Below, in pieces: positions 9,330-18,430 of a stretch of DNA of 64,000 nt. Source of the DNA: Rhodovulum robiginosum (GTDB lineage Bacteria; Pseudomonadota; Alphaproteobacteria; Rhodobacterales; Rhodobacteraceae). The position numbers and the translations under genes are program-made. The notes beneath the pieces were generated by a model. That model was given only the letters and a program-made list of their open reading frames with translations, did not search any database and was not told the DNA's origin. Within the stretch, counting starts at the first letter, position 1. Every line of letters starts with the position of its first letter. The stretch lies in the NCBI RefSeq assembly GCF_003944755.1, contig NZ_RWGU01000039.1:37181-101180 (forward strand), written 5' to 3'.

Positions 9330-11030
9330 TCAGGAATGCTCCTCCGCGGCGGTCTCGGCCAGCGCCCTTGTGTAGGCGCGCAGCGCGTCCAGGTGAAACA
9401 GGGCACCCAGCAGCCGGGGCTCGCCGCCCTCCTTCGCCGGCGCGACCACAGGGATAAAGCTGTGGCCCCATTTCTCGAACTGCGGCAGCGCCTCGTCGAG
9501 GGTCGCCTCGGGGGCCAGCATCACCCCTTGCGAGATCAACTCGGCGCAGGCCTCTTCGGAGGCGGCGCTGGGGCTGTCCTTGCCGCGCATGAGCAGCGCG
9601 GCGGAGTGAACTGACAAGAGGTAGGATTGCGGGCCGGCCGCCAGCGGCTTGCCGCGCCGTTCGAGCTGAGTGAGGAAGAACGACCGATCGACCAGCCGGC
9701 TGGCCAGTGCCGTCGACATCGACACTGCCACCAGCACCGCCAGCCCGGTCTGCCAGTCGCCGGTCAGCTCGAACACGATCAGCGTGGTCGAGATCGGCGC
9801 GCCCAGCACCGCCGCGGCCACCGCCCCCATGCCCGCCAGCGCATAAAGCGTCTCGGACCCCGAGAAATCGGGAACGATGGCCGTTGCCACGATGCCGAAA
9901 GACAGCCCCGTCAGCGCCCCGATCATCAGCGACGGCGAAAACACCCCCCCGCCCATGCGGCCTGCCATTGTCAGCGCCACTGCCACTGCCTTGAGGATGG
10001 CAAAGATCACCGCGTCGCGCAGGTAGATAACGCCGGTCAGCGCCTCGAAGGTGATCTCGTAGCCCACCCCGATGATATGCGGATACCAGATCGCCAGCCC
10101 GCCCAGCGCCAGCCCCGAGACGGCGGGCCGCAGCCAGCGCGGCATTCGGGTCGTCCGCTGCAGCCAGTTTCCCATGTCCTCGGCCAGGAAGATCCCCCGC
10201 ATCAGGATCACCGCCACCAGCCCAGAGACGAGCCCCAGCAACAGATAGGCCGGCAGTTCGACATAAAAGGCCAGCGTGTCCCCGGCGCCGAGGCTGAACT
10301 CGGTCACGTTGCCGAATTCCAGCCGGCTGACGACCGTCCCGGCGACCGAGGCGATGGCGATGGGCGCAAAGGCATGCACCGCGAAATGCCTCAGCACCAC
10401 CTCGAGCGCGAAAAGCGTTCCCGCGATGGGCGCGTTGAACGAGGCCGAGACCGCGGCGGCCACTGCGCAGCCCAACAGGTCGCGCCCGGTGATTCCGTCT
10501 GCGCGCAGCCGCTCTGCCACCCAGCTCGATATCATCGCGGCCATGTGCACCACCGGCCCCTCGCGGCCCGTCGAGCCGCCCGAGGACAGCGTGATCAGCG
10601 AGGCCGCTGCCGAGGCCAGCCCGGCCCGCTGCTCGACCCGCCCGTCCTGCAGCGCCGCCCCGTCGATCACGTCGGCGACCGAACGCGCCCGCCCGTCATC
10701 GGTGAACCGGTCCAGGATCAGCCCCACCAGAAGGCCCCCCGCGACGGGGATCAACAGCACCCAGTACCAGGCCAGCGGGTCGACATAGGTCAGCAAAAGC
10801 CCCGGGTTCTCGACCCCGTAGAGCATGGATTGCAGGGCCGCGATCGCGTGGCGGAAGCCCAGCGCGGCAAATCCCGCGGCGATGCCGATGATCAATGCGA
10901 TGAACCAGAACTGGATCTGCGACGGCCCCCGGTGGCGCACCGTCCGCCAACCGGACCGGACCTTGCCCAGCTGCCGCGCCGTCTTGACCGAGACCAGGCG
11001 CCACAGTCGCCGCCGGGTCAGGTGCCCCAT
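9330..11030 (-). CDS. ClC family chloride channel / H+:Cl- exchanger
   Basis: The 566-aa inner-membrane protein has the ClC signature SSGGSTGREGPVVHM, with the gating glutamate at Glu157 in GREGP. Later signatures are GRMGGGVFSPSLMIG and the SETLYALAGMGAVAAAVLGAP region. About ten to twelve hydrophobic segments run from residue 40 to 430. The C-terminal cytosolic tail (about 440-566) looks like a shortened, degenerate CBS-type region rather than a clear CBS pair. Whether it is a channel or an exchanger cannot be settled here: the external gating glutamate is present, but I did not pin down the internal proton glutamate. It is divergent from the FAD dehydrogenase gene across 87 bp and convergent with DUF427. 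Confidence 0.92.
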   Translation of the reverse strand: MGHLTRRRLWRLVSVKTARQLGKVRSGWRTVRHRGPSQIQFWFIALIIGIAAGFAALGFRHAIAALQSMLYGVENPGLLLTYVDPLAWYWVLLIPVAGGLLVGLILDRFTDDGRARSVADVIDGAALQDGRVEQRAGLASAAASLITLSSGGSTGREGPVVHMAAMISSWVAERLRADGITGRDLLGCAVAAAVSASFNAPIAGTLFALEVVLRHFAVHAFAPIAIASVAGTVVSRLEFGNVTEFSLGAGDTLAFYVELPAYLLLGLVSGLVAVILMRGIFLAEDMGNWLQRTTRMPRWLRPAVSGLALGGLAIWYPHIIGVGYEITFEALTGVIYLRDAVIFAILKAVAVALTMAGRMGGGVFSPSLMIGALTGLSFGIVATAIVPDFSGSETLYALAGMGAVAAAVLGAPISTTLIVFELTGDWQTGLAVLVAVSMSTALASRLVDRSFFLTQLERRGKPLAAGPQSYLLSVHSAALLMRGKDSPSAASEEACAELISQGVMLAPEATLDEALPQFEKWGHSFIPVVAPAKEGGEPRLLGALFHLDALRAYTRALAETAAEEHS

Positions 11031-11117
11031 GGCGTCGCGTCCTCCGTGTTGTGCTTTTCCCCGCCGGCGGTCTGGCCTAGTCTGCCGGGCGCCGCCCGCC
11101 CGACAAGGAGGCTTTGA

Positions 11118-12491
11118 ATGTCCATTCCCGATGCCCTGTCCGAGCTTGGCACCATGCTAGGAGATCGGCTGAGCCGCTCCAAGTCCGATCTCGACACGCA
11201 CGGCCGCAACGAGGCCCATTTCCCCGCCATGCCGCCCGATGCGGTGGCCTATCCCGACACCACCGAAGAGGTGTCACAGATCGTGCGCACCTGCGCCACC
11301 CATGGCTGCCCGGTGGTGGGCTGGGGCGCGGGCACGTCGCTGGAGGGGCACGCGCTGGCCCTGCGCGGCGGGCTGACGGTGGATTTCAGCCGGATGGACA
11401 GGGTCTTGGCCGTCCATCACGAGGACATGGACGCGGTGGTCCAGCCCGGCCTGACCCGCGAGGCGCTGAACCGTGAGCTGCGGGCGACGGGCCTGTTCTT
11501 TCCCGTCGATCCGGGCGCCAATGCCTCGCTCGGCGGCATGGCCGCGACCCGTGCCAGCGGCACCACCGCGGTGCGCTACGGCACGATGCGCGACAACGTG
11601 CTGGGGCTGGAGGTGGTGCTGGCCGACGGGCGGGTGATCCGCACCGGCACGCGGGCGCGGAAATCCTCGGCCGGCTACGACCTGACCGCGCTTTTCGTAG
11701 GCGCCGAGGGCACGCTGGGGCTGATTACCGAGTTGACGCTGAAACTGCGCGGCCAGCCCGAGGCGATCTCGGCGGGGGTTTGCGCCTTCGACGCGATCGG
11801 CCCGGCGGTGGAAACCGTGATTGCGACGATCCAGATGGGCATCCCGATGGCGCGGATCGAATTCGTCGATGCCGCCACCGCCGCTGCCTTCAACGCCTAT
11901 GCCGGCGCCGAGATGCCCGAATGCCCGCACCTGATGGTCGAGTTCCACGGCTCGCCCGCCGGCGTGGCCGAACAGGCCGAAACGTTCGGCGCGCTGGTCG
12001 AAGAGATGGGCGGCAAGGGCTTCGAATGGTCGACGCGCGCCGAAGAGCGCACCGCGCTCTGGACCATGCGGCACAACGCCTATTACGCCTGCCTCGCCGC
12101 GCGCCCCGGCGCCTTGGGTCTTGTCACCGACATGTGCGTGCCGATCTCGCGGCTGGCCGAGGCGGTCGAGGAGACCCGCGCCGACATCGCGCGCGCCTCG
12201 ATCCCGGGGCCGATCCTGGGCCATGTGGGCGACGGCAATTTCCACGCGATCCTGCTGGTCGAGCCCGGCAATGCCGCCGAACTGGACGAGGCCAAGGCAC
12301 TGGCCCACCGGATGGTGGAGCGCGCGCTGCGGCTGGGTGGCACGGTGACCGGCGAGCACGGGGTCGGCATGGGCAAGCTGGGCTACATGGAAGCCGAGCA
12401 CGGCGCCGGCTGGGACGTGATGGGCGAGGTCAAGCGCGCGCTGGACCCGGCGGGTCTGATGAACCCGGGCAAGATGGTGCGCGGCAACTGA
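11118..12491 (+). CDS. FAD-linked D-lactate dehydrogenase (cytochrome) family protein
   Basis: The 457-aa protein has the PCMH-type FAD domain (GWGAGTSLEGHAL, residues about 69-81, and DPGANASLGGMAATRASGTTAVRYGTM) and the C-terminal FAD-linked oxidase domain (GHVGDGNFHAI, TGEHGVGMGKL, NPGKMV). This is the GlcD/Dld/LDHD group, which oxidises D-lactate or related 2-hydroxy acids and passes electrons to cytochrome or quinone. Single-subunit size favours D-lactate dehydrogenase over the glycolate oxidase subunit, since no glcE/glcF genes are adjacent. The start is supported by AAGGAGG nine bases before the ATG. Confidence 0.87.
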   Translation: MSIPDALSELGTMLGDRLSRSKSDLDTHGRNEAHFPAMPPDAVAYPDTTEEVSQIVRTCATHGCPVVGWGAGTSLEGHALALRGGLTVDFSRMDRVLAVHHEDMDAVVQPGLTREALNRELRATGLFFPVDPGANASLGGMAATRASGTTAVRYGTMRDNVLGLEVVLADGRVIRTGTRARKSSAGYDLTALFVGAEGTLGLITELTLKLRGQPEAISAGVCAFDAIGPAVETVIATIQMGIPMARIEFVDAATAAAFNAYAGAEMPECPHLMVEFHGSPAGVAEQAETFGALVEEMGGKGFEWSTRAEERTALWTMRHNAYYACLAARPGALGLVTDMCVPISRLAEAVEETRADIARASIPGPILGHVGDGNFHAILLVEPGNAAELDEAKALAHRMVERALRLGGTVTGEHGVGMGKLGYMEAEHGAGWDVMGEVKRALDPAGLMNPGKMVRGN

Positions 12492-12537
12492 GGCCACCGC
12501 AGGCAAGCGTTTTGCTGAAAGGTCGTGCGGCCAGCGG

Positions 12538-12921
12538 TCAGCGGCGCGCCCAGGGGATCAGCCCAAAGGCAACCTGCCCGGCCAGACCCGCCGCCCCCGG
12601 CAGGGTCGCCCAGTGGCCGAAATGGCCGGCGATATCGCGGCCCAGGGCAAAGACCGACACCCCGACCTCCGCCGCCATCAGCAGACCGAACGCCGCCCCG
12701 CCCATGGCAAGCCGCGCCGCCCCCGCTGGCACCGCGAACCGCCCGATGAGCGCCCCGGCGGCAAGCCAGCTCAGCCCCAGCATGACCGGCAGTTCCAGCG
12801 CCACCGCCACCGCTTCCCCCATCCGCGGCAACAGCACCAGAACGCGCAGCGTGCCCAGGGCAAAGCCTGCGGCGAAGATCAGCGCGAAATAGGCCAGCCC
12901 CGCCTTCAGCGCCCGCCCCAT
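12538..12921 (-). CDS. small integral membrane protein downstream of recN
   Basis: The 127-aa product (start MGRALKAGLAYF) has four hydrophobic segments and few charged loops, so it is an inner-membrane protein. No family is recognised with confidence. The ATG at 12919-12921 lies four bases after the recN stop, so it is the last gene of bamD-recN-this gene. The frame extends further upstream into recN, but that part is not protein-like and was discarded. It converges with the D-lactate dehydrogenase gene. Confidence 0.7.
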   Translation of the reverse strand: MGRALKAGLAYFALIFAAGFALGTLRVLVLLPRMGEAVAVALELPVMLGLSWLAAGALIGRFAVPAGAARLAMGGAAFGLLMAAEVGVSVFALGRDIAGHFGHWATLPGAAGLAGQVAFGLIPWARR

Positions 12922-12925
12922 GCCC

Positions 12926-14575
12926 CTATCCCGCCAAGAGCTTCCGCGCCGCGGCGCGGGCCTCGTCGGTGACGGTGTCGCCGGCCAGCATCCGGGCGAT
13001 CTCGTCCACGCGGTCGGCCGGGGCAAGCGCCGCGACCGTCGAGGTCGTCACCTCGCCCTCGACCTGTTTTTCGACCCGCCAGTGATGGGCGCCCAGCGCG
13101 GCGACCTGGGGCGAGTGGGTCACCACCAGCACCTGCCCGTCCTCTGCCAGTGCGGCGAGGCGGCGGCCCACGGCGTCGGCGGTGGCCCCGCCCACCCCTC
13201 GGTCGATCTCGTCGAAGATCAGCGTCTGCGCGGGGTTCGACGCGGTCAGGCAGACCTTGAGCGCCAGCAGAAACCGCGACAGCTCGCCCCCCGAGGCGAT
13301 CTTGTTCAGCGGCCCCGCGGGCGCGCCCGGGTTGGTGGCCACGGTAAAGGCCACGGCATCGGCCCCGTCGGGCCCGCGCTCGCCCCCCGAAACGGCGGTC
13401 TCGAACACCGCGCGCTCCATCTTGAGCGGCGCCAGCTCGGCCGTCATCGCGGCATCGAGCGCCCTTGCGGCGGCATGGCGGCGGGTCGAGAGCACCTCTG
13501 CCGTGGCGGCGTAATGCGTCTCGGCGGCCTCCAGCGCGGCGCGCAGGTCGGCGAGGTTGCCCTCGCCCGCGTCGAGCGCGGCCAGACGGGCGCGCAGATC
13601 CTCGGCAAAGCCGCCGAGGTCGTCGGGCAGCACGCCATGCTTGCGCGCCAGCGCCCGGATCGCAAAGAGCCGTTCCTCGGCCGCCTCCAGCGCGGCGGGG
13701 TCGACGTCGAGCGCGGCCAGCCCCGTCTCGACCGCGTGCACCGCCTCGCCCAGCTCGATCATCGCCCGGCCAAGCGCGTCGATCGCCGGGTCGAGCCCGC
13801 CCTCAGCGCCCTCGGCGGCGTCTTCGAGCCAGCGCAGGGCATCGGTCATGCGGCCTTCGGCGCCCTCGCCGGAAAGCGCCGCCAGCGCGCGGGCCACATC
13901 CTCGCGGATACGCTCGGCGCCTTGCATCCGGCGGCGCGCGGCGTCGAGTTCGGCCTCTTCGCCCGGCCGGGGGTCGAGCGCGTCGAGCTCGCTCACCGCG
14001 TGGCGCAGGAAATCTTCCTCGGCGCGCATCTCCTCCAACCGGGTCTCGGCCGCTGCCAGCGCCTTTTCGGCGGCGGCGCGGGCGCGCCAGGCGGCACGCG
14101 TCTCCGACAGCGCGACCTCGTTGGCGGCATAGGCATCGAGCAACTGGCGGTGGCCGCGCGGGTTCAGGAGGCCGCGATCATCCTGCTGGCCGTGCAACTC
14201 GACCAGCGTGTCCGACAGCGCGCGCAGCACCTCGCCCGAGGCGCGGCGGTCGTTGACCCAGGCGGTCTTGCGCCCCTCGGCAGTATTCACCCGGCGCAGG
14301 ATCAGCTCGTCGCCCGAGGGCAGCCCGGCCTCGTCCAGCACGGCGCGGGCGGCGTGGCCGGGGGGCAGCTCGAACACCGCCACCACCTCACCCTGGGGCG
14401 CGCCGGCACGCACCAGTTCGGCCCGGCCGCGCCAGCCCAGCACAAAGCCCAGCGCGTCGAGCAAGATCGACTTGCCGGCGCCGGTCTCGCCGGTCAGCAC
14501 GTTCAGACCGGGTTGGAACGCAAGTTCCAGCCGGTCGATGATCAGCATGTCCCGGATGTCGAGACTGCGCAGCAT
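12926..14575 (-). CDS. recN: DNA repair protein RecN
   Basis: The 549-aa SMC-like ATPase acts in double-strand break repair. Walker A GETGAGKS is at residues 29-36 and the signature SGGELSRFLLALK plus Walker B TLIFDEID are near the C-terminus. The middle (about 150-390) is alanine/glutamate-rich coiled coil. HGQQD, typical of RecN, is present before the coil. The length matches the family. It starts 21 bp after bamD on the same strand, the usual alphaproteobacterial order. No LexA box is seen in the 114 bp before bamD, so SOS control as in E. coli is not evident here. Confidence 0.96.
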   Translation of the reverse strand: MLRSLDIRDMLIIDRLELAFQPGLNVLTGETGAGKSILLDALGFVLGWRGRAELVRAGAPQGEVVAVFELPPGHAARAVLDEAGLPSGDELILRRVNTAEGRKTAWVNDRRASGEVLRALSDTLVELHGQQDDRGLLNPRGHRQLLDAYAANEVALSETRAAWRARAAAEKALAAAETRLEEMRAEEDFLRHAVSELDALDPRPGEEAELDAARRRMQGAERIREDVARALAALSGEGAEGRMTDALRWLEDAAEGAEGGLDPAIDALGRAMIELGEAVHAVETGLAALDVDPAALEAAEERLFAIRALARKHGVLPDDLGGFAEDLRARLAALDAGEGNLADLRAALEAAETHYAATAEVLSTRRHAAARALDAAMTAELAPLKMERAVFETAVSGGERGPDGADAVAFTVATNPGAPAGPLNKIASGGELSRFLLALKVCLTASNPAQTLIFDEIDRGVGGATADAVGRRLAALAEDGQVLVVTHSPQVAALGAHHWRVEKQVEGEVTTSTVAALAPADRVDEIARMLAGDTVTDEARAAARKLLAG

Positions 14576-14596
14576 CGGCGATGTCCCCCGGTCAGA

Positions 14597-15436
14597 TCAG
14601 AGCCACTGGCCCTTGATCATCTGGCGATAGACGGTTCTCAGCCAACTCGTGCCGCGGGCCTCGGGCGCCAGCCCCCGCCCCTTCAGCAGGTCGAATGCAT
14701 CCGCGTACCACTCGGTCGACTGGAAATTATGGCCGAGGATCGCGCCGGCGGTCTGCGCTTCGTCGTCGAGCCCGAGCGAGAGATAGGCCTCGACCAGCCG
14801 AAAGAGCGCCTCGGCGGTATGGGTGGTGGTCTGGAAATCCTCGACCACCACGCGGAACCGATTGATCGCCGCGCTGAAATGGCCGCGCTTGTGGTAGTAG
14901 CGGCCGATTTCCATCTCCTTCGCCGCCAGGTGGTCGAAGGCGAGGTCGAATTTCAGGATCGCCGACTTGGCGTATTCGCTGTCGGGATAACGCTCGATCA
15001 CGGTCCGGAGCGCCTGCAGCGCCTGAAAGGTCAGGCCCTGGTCGCGGCCGACCAGGTCGATCTGGTCGTAATAGCTGAGCGCCAGCAGGTATTGCGCGTA
15101 GGCCGCGTCTTCGTCGGCCGGGAAAAAATCGATATAGCGTTGGGCAGTGGCGCGGGAATTCTCGTAATCGCGATCCCGGTGATAGGCAAACGCCTGCATG
15201 ATCAGTGCACGCTTCGCCCAGTCGGAATAGGGGTAAAGCCGCTCGACCTCGCCGAAGAGGCGCGCGGCCTCTTCGGGGTCGCGGTTTTCCTCGAGCTCGT
15301 ATTCCGCCTGGGTGTAGATCGACTGCGCCGACCGGCTTTCGAGCGGCACCTCACGATTGCCACCGCCGCAGCCGGCCACGAGGATCAGCGCCGACAAAGC
15401 CCCGACAAGCACCCTGCGCGCGCTGCATTCCGCCAT
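14597..15436 (-). CDS. bamD: outer membrane protein assembly lipoprotein BamD
   Basis: The 279-aa protein begins with a lipoprotein signal whose lipobox VAGC places the lipidated cysteine at residue 23, then GGGN. The mature protein is a run of TPR-like helices (SIYTQAEYEL, AARLFGEVERLYPYSDWAKRA, RYIDFFPADEDAAYAQYL), the BamD/ComL pattern. It is the essential outer-membrane lipoprotein of the BAM complex that folds beta-barrel proteins. The start at 15436 (MAECSARR) was chosen because it gives a normal lipoprotein signal; the frame extends further upstream without one. It lies 114 bp downstream of lpxC and 21 bp upstream of recN. Confidence 0.94.
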   Translation of the reverse strand: MAECSARRVLVGALSALILVAGCGGGNREVPLESRSAQSIYTQAEYELEENRDPEEAARLFGEVERLYPYSDWAKRALIMQAFAYHRDRDYENSRATAQRYIDFFPADEDAAYAQYLLALSYYDQIDLVGRDQGLTFQALQALRTVIERYPDSEYAKSAILKFDLAFDHLAAKEMEIGRYYHKRGHFSAAINRFRVVVEDFQTTTHTAEALFRLVEAYLSLGLDDEAQTAGAILGHNFQSTEWYADAFDLLKGRGLAPEARGTSWLRTVYRQMIKGQWL

Positions 15437-15550
15437 GAACAGACCTACCTCATCGCTTTGCCCCCGGCCGGGCTCGGTCGCGCCGGGCTGTCCGTCCTCT
15501 AGCACAGAAAAATCCGCTGCAAAACGCCTTTGGCGGTGAATTCGGCGTGC

Positions 15551-16471
15551 TCAGGCGGCGGCCGGCAGGTCGGAGCGTGCAACGCCGATGCCGGGCAGGC
15601 GCGCGGCCATCTCGGCGTCGCAAACTTCCATCCGGTAGGCCTCGGGCCGGGCGAAGAGCGCACGCAGCAGCCGGTTGGTCAGCGCGTGGCCCGCACGGTG
15701 GCCTTCGTAGCGGCCCAGAACCGGCGCGCCGGAAAGCGCCAGGTCGCCCAGAGCATCCAGCATCTTGTGGCGCACCGGCTCGTCCTTGTGGCGCAGGCCG
15801 CCGGGGTTGACCACCTTGTCGCCCTCGAAGACCACGGCATTGGCCAGGCTGCCGCCACGGGCAAGCCCACCGGCGCGCATCGCGTCGACATCGCGCTGGC
15901 GGCAGAAAGTACGGCTGTCGCACAGCTCGCGGACGAAGGCGCCGTTCGCCATGTTCAGCCATTTTTCCTGCTGGCCGATCGCGGAGTCGTCGAACTTTAT
16001 GTGGAAATCGATTTCCAGCGTGTCGGCGGGCGACAGGCGCGCCCAAGCGGCCCCCTGGCGCACCTCGACAGGGCTCAGGATACGCAATGCGCGGGCCGGA
16101 GCGCCCAGCCGCTGCAGCCCGCGGGCGAGGAAGGCCGCGACGAAGGGCGCGGCACTGCCGTCCATGATCGGGATTTCGGGGCCGTCGACCTCGACCAGCG
16201 CGTTGTGGATACCGCACCCGGCGAGCGCGGCCATCAGGTGCTCGACCGTCGAGACCTCGGCACCGTCGCCATTGGCCAGAAGGGTGCAAAGCTGCGAGGG
16301 CAAAACCGCGTCCCAGCGGGCCGGGATCAGGTTGTCGCGATCGGTGATGTCGGTGCGGCGAAACCAGATGCCGTACTCGGCCGACGCAGGGTGCACGACC
16401 ATGCGCACGGGCCGGCCCGAATGCAGGCCGATCCCGGTAAACCCGACCGAAGACTTCAACGTCGTTTGCAC
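15551..16471 (-). CDS. lpxC: UDP-3-O-acyl-N-acetylglucosamine deacetylase LpxC
   Basis: The 306-aa zinc amidase performs the committed step of lipid A synthesis. The metal ligands are His78 (STVEHLMAAL), His235 and Asp239 (VRHKMLDALGD), and the catalytic His is His262 (GHRAGHALTN). The N-terminus TTLKSSVGFTGIGLHSG is typical. The start codon is GTG at 16469-16471. It is separated from ftsZ by a terminator and has a promoter-like sequence of its own, so it is not simply the tail of the dcw operon. bamD follows after 114 bp. Confidence 0.97.
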   Translation of the reverse strand: MQTTLKSSVGFTGIGLHSGRPVRMVVHPASAEYGIWFRRTDITDRDNLIPARWDAVLPSQLCTLLANGDGAEVSTVEHLMAALAGCGIHNALVEVDGPEIPIMDGSAAPFVAAFLARGLQRLGAPARALRILSPVEVRQGAAWARLSPADTLEIDFHIKFDDSAIGQQEKWLNMANGAFVRELCDSRTFCRQRDVDAMRAGGLARGGSLANAVVFEGDKVVNPGGLRHKDEPVRHKMLDALGDLALSGAPVLGRYEGHRAGHALTNRLLRALFARPEAYRMEVCDAEMAARLPGIGVARSDLPAAA

Positions 16472-16521
16472 AAGATCACCCGTTCGCTACTGCCGGACAC
16501 AGCCCGTCATCCGGTGATTGT

Positions 16522-16550
16522 GAAATAATTCCGCGGCCCGGCGGTCTCAA
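16522..16550 (-). promoter_or_regulatory. putative lpxC promoter
   Basis: On the minus strand a -35 TTGAGA (16545-16550), a 17-nt spacer and a -10 TATTTC (16522-16527) lie about 50 bp before the lpxC GTG and downstream of the ftsZ terminator. Spacing is ideal and both boxes are fair matches. Activity is inferred. Confidence 0.4.
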
Positions 16551-16647
16551 CTCAATCTTTGTAACGGCCTGAAACAAAGGCTGGCGCGCGATGGGCGGAA
16601 ACCCGCCGCTGCGATGCAGCGCGAGAAATCCAATTGATTTAAAACGC

Positions 16648-16673
16648 AAAAAGGGCCGGCGTACCGGCCCTTT
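16648..16673 (-). terminator. intrinsic terminator of ftsZ
   Basis: A perfect 10-bp stem (AAAGGGCCGG / CCGGCCCTTT) with a CGTA-type tetraloop begins 25 bp past the ftsZ stop. Read on the minus strand it ends in five T residues followed by GCG. This should end transcripts arriving from ftsZ and isolates lpxC. Confidence 0.88.
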
Positions 16674-16697
16674 CAGCGTGAGTGATGGTTCAGGTTG

Positions 16698-18254
16698 TCA
16701 ATTCGCCTGGCGGCGCAGGAACGCCGGGATCTCGATCCTGTCCTTGTCCGGGTCGGTTTCGGGATCCTCATCAAGGCCATGCAGGGGCGGCTGCTCGCGC
16801 AGCGGCTGGGCACCGCGTTCGCCGTATTCCGCCCCGTGGCCGGACATGCGGTTGATCAGCGACCCGATGCCGAACCGCGCCTTGTCGCCGCCGGGATGGT
16901 GACCGGCGGGCGCGCTCGCCGGTGCCTGCTGGTGCCGTTTCGGCACGTTGTTCACCGCGCGTTGCAGCCGGGCCAGTGCCTCGGGCGAGGGCGTTCCAGG
17001 GGACGGGGGACGCGGCGCGATGAATTCCTGCTCGGTGAGTTCGGCCTCGGGCTGGGCCCGGTTCGGCTCGGGCTGGTAGGCGGGTTCGGGCAGCGTGTCG
17101 GATTCGGCCACCTCGGGCTCGCGCATCTCGTAGGACTGGACTTCGAGATCGGGGAAGAAGCTGGGCTCTTCGGATGCCTCATCGACCGGCTCGACGGGCT
17201 CTTCGGCCACATGTTGGGCCGCGGCAGCGGCCGGTTGCAGCGGCTCGGCCATGCGGCGGCGCGGCACCGGCGTTTCCAAGACAGCCTCGCTGGCGTCGAT
17301 GCCGGTGGCGACCACCGACACGCGCATCGTGCCCTCCATCGCCGAATCGAGCGTGGAGCCGACGATGATGTTGGCGTCCGGGTCGACCTCGTCGCGGATG
17401 CGGTTGGCGGCCTCGTCGAGTTCGAACAGCGTCAGGTCGTGCCCGCCGGTGATGTTGATCAGCACGCCGCGCGCGCCGCGCAGGCTGATCTCGTCGAGCA
17501 GCGGGTTGGCGATGGCCTTTTCGGCGGCCTGGATCGCGCGGCTCTCGCCCTCGCCCTCGCCGGTGCCCATCATGGCCTTGCCCATCTCGTCCATCACCGC
17601 GCGCACGTCGGCGAAATCGAGGTTGATCAGGCCCGGGCGCACCATCAGGTCGGTCACGCCCTTCACACCCTGGTAGAGCACGTCGTCCGCCATCGAGAAC
17701 GCCTCGGTAAAGGTCGTCTTCTCGTTGGCCAGCCGGAACAGGTTCTGGTTGGGAATGATGATCAGCGTGTCGACCACCTTTTGCAGCGCCTCGACGCCGG
17801 CCTCGGCCTGGCGCATCCGCTTGGCGCCCTCGAACTGGAACGGCTTGGTCACCACGCCCACGGTCAGCACGCCCAGCTCGCGTGCGGCCTGGGCGATGAT
17901 CGGCGCGGCGCCGGTGCCGGTGCCGCCGCCCATGCCCGCGGTGATGAAGCACATGTGCGCCCCGGCCAGGTGATCGACGATTTCCTCGATGGTCTCTTCG
18001 GCGGCGGCCGCGCCCACCTGGGGCCGCGCCCCGGCACCGAGACCTTCTGTCACCTTGACACCCATCTGGATCTTGGCAGGCGCCTGGGCCTGCTGCAGCG
18101 CCTGGGCGTCGGTATTGGCGACGACGAATTCCACCCCGTCGAGCTGTTTCTCGATCATGTTGTTGACGGCGTTGCCGCCGGCGCCGCCGACGCCGAACAC
18201 GGTAATGCGTGGCTTCAGCTCGTTATGTTCGGGCAACTGGAGGGTCAATGTCAT
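16698..18254 (-). CDS. ftsZ: cell division protein FtsZ
   Basis: The 518-aa tubulin-like GTPase forms the Z ring. The GTP-binding GGGTGTG motif is at residues 109-115, with [10 protein letters not shown] at 21-30 and the catalytic T7 loop NLDFADV further on. A long proline/glutamate-rich linker (about 320-500) leads to the conserved C-terminal peptide [12 protein letters not shown], which binds FtsA. The total length is long, as usual in alphaproteobacteria. The start at 18254 ([10 protein letters not shown]) is the conserved one; an upstream in-frame codon would add 17 unlikely residues. A 176-bp AT-rich gap after ftsA probably contains an ftsZ promoter. Confidence 0.97.
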   Translation of the reverse strand: MTLTLQLPEHNELKPRITVFGVGGAGGNAVNNMIEKQLDGVEFVVANTDAQALQQAQAPAKIQMGVKVTEGLGAGARPQVGAAAAEETIEEIVDHLAGAHMCFITAGMGGGTGTGAAPIIAQAARELGVLTVGVVTKPFQFEGAKRMRQAEAGVEALQKVVDTLIIIPNQNLFRLANEKTTFTEAFSMADDVLYQGVKGVTDLMVRPGLINLDFADVRAVMDEMGKAMMGTGEGEGESRAIQAAEKAIANPLLDEISLRGARGVLINITGGHDLTLFELDEAANRIRDEVDPDANIIVGSTLDSAMEGTMRVSVVATGIDASEAVLETPVPRRRMAEPLQPAAAAAQHVAEEPVEPVDEASEEPSFFPDLEVQSYEMREPEVAESDTLPEPAYQPEPNRAQPEAELTEQEFIAPRPPSPGTPSPEALARLQRAVNNVPKRHQQAPASAPAGHHPGGDKARFGIGSLINRMSGHGAEYGERGAQPLREQPPLHGLDEDPETDPDKDRIEIPAFLRRQAN

Positions 18255-18430
18255 CTGTCTGTCCGCCTGCTTTTTGTTTCCGGGAAAAGCGCCGGTTTTC
18301 CGCATGATTTCCGGGAAGTGTATCGTTTGACCCCGTGTAGGTCACGCAAAAAACACCTGAAAACCACAAAATCTGGTTTACGATTTCAAGGGTTTCAGCG
18401 GTATCTTGCCGGTACATCAGCATCTTGCGG

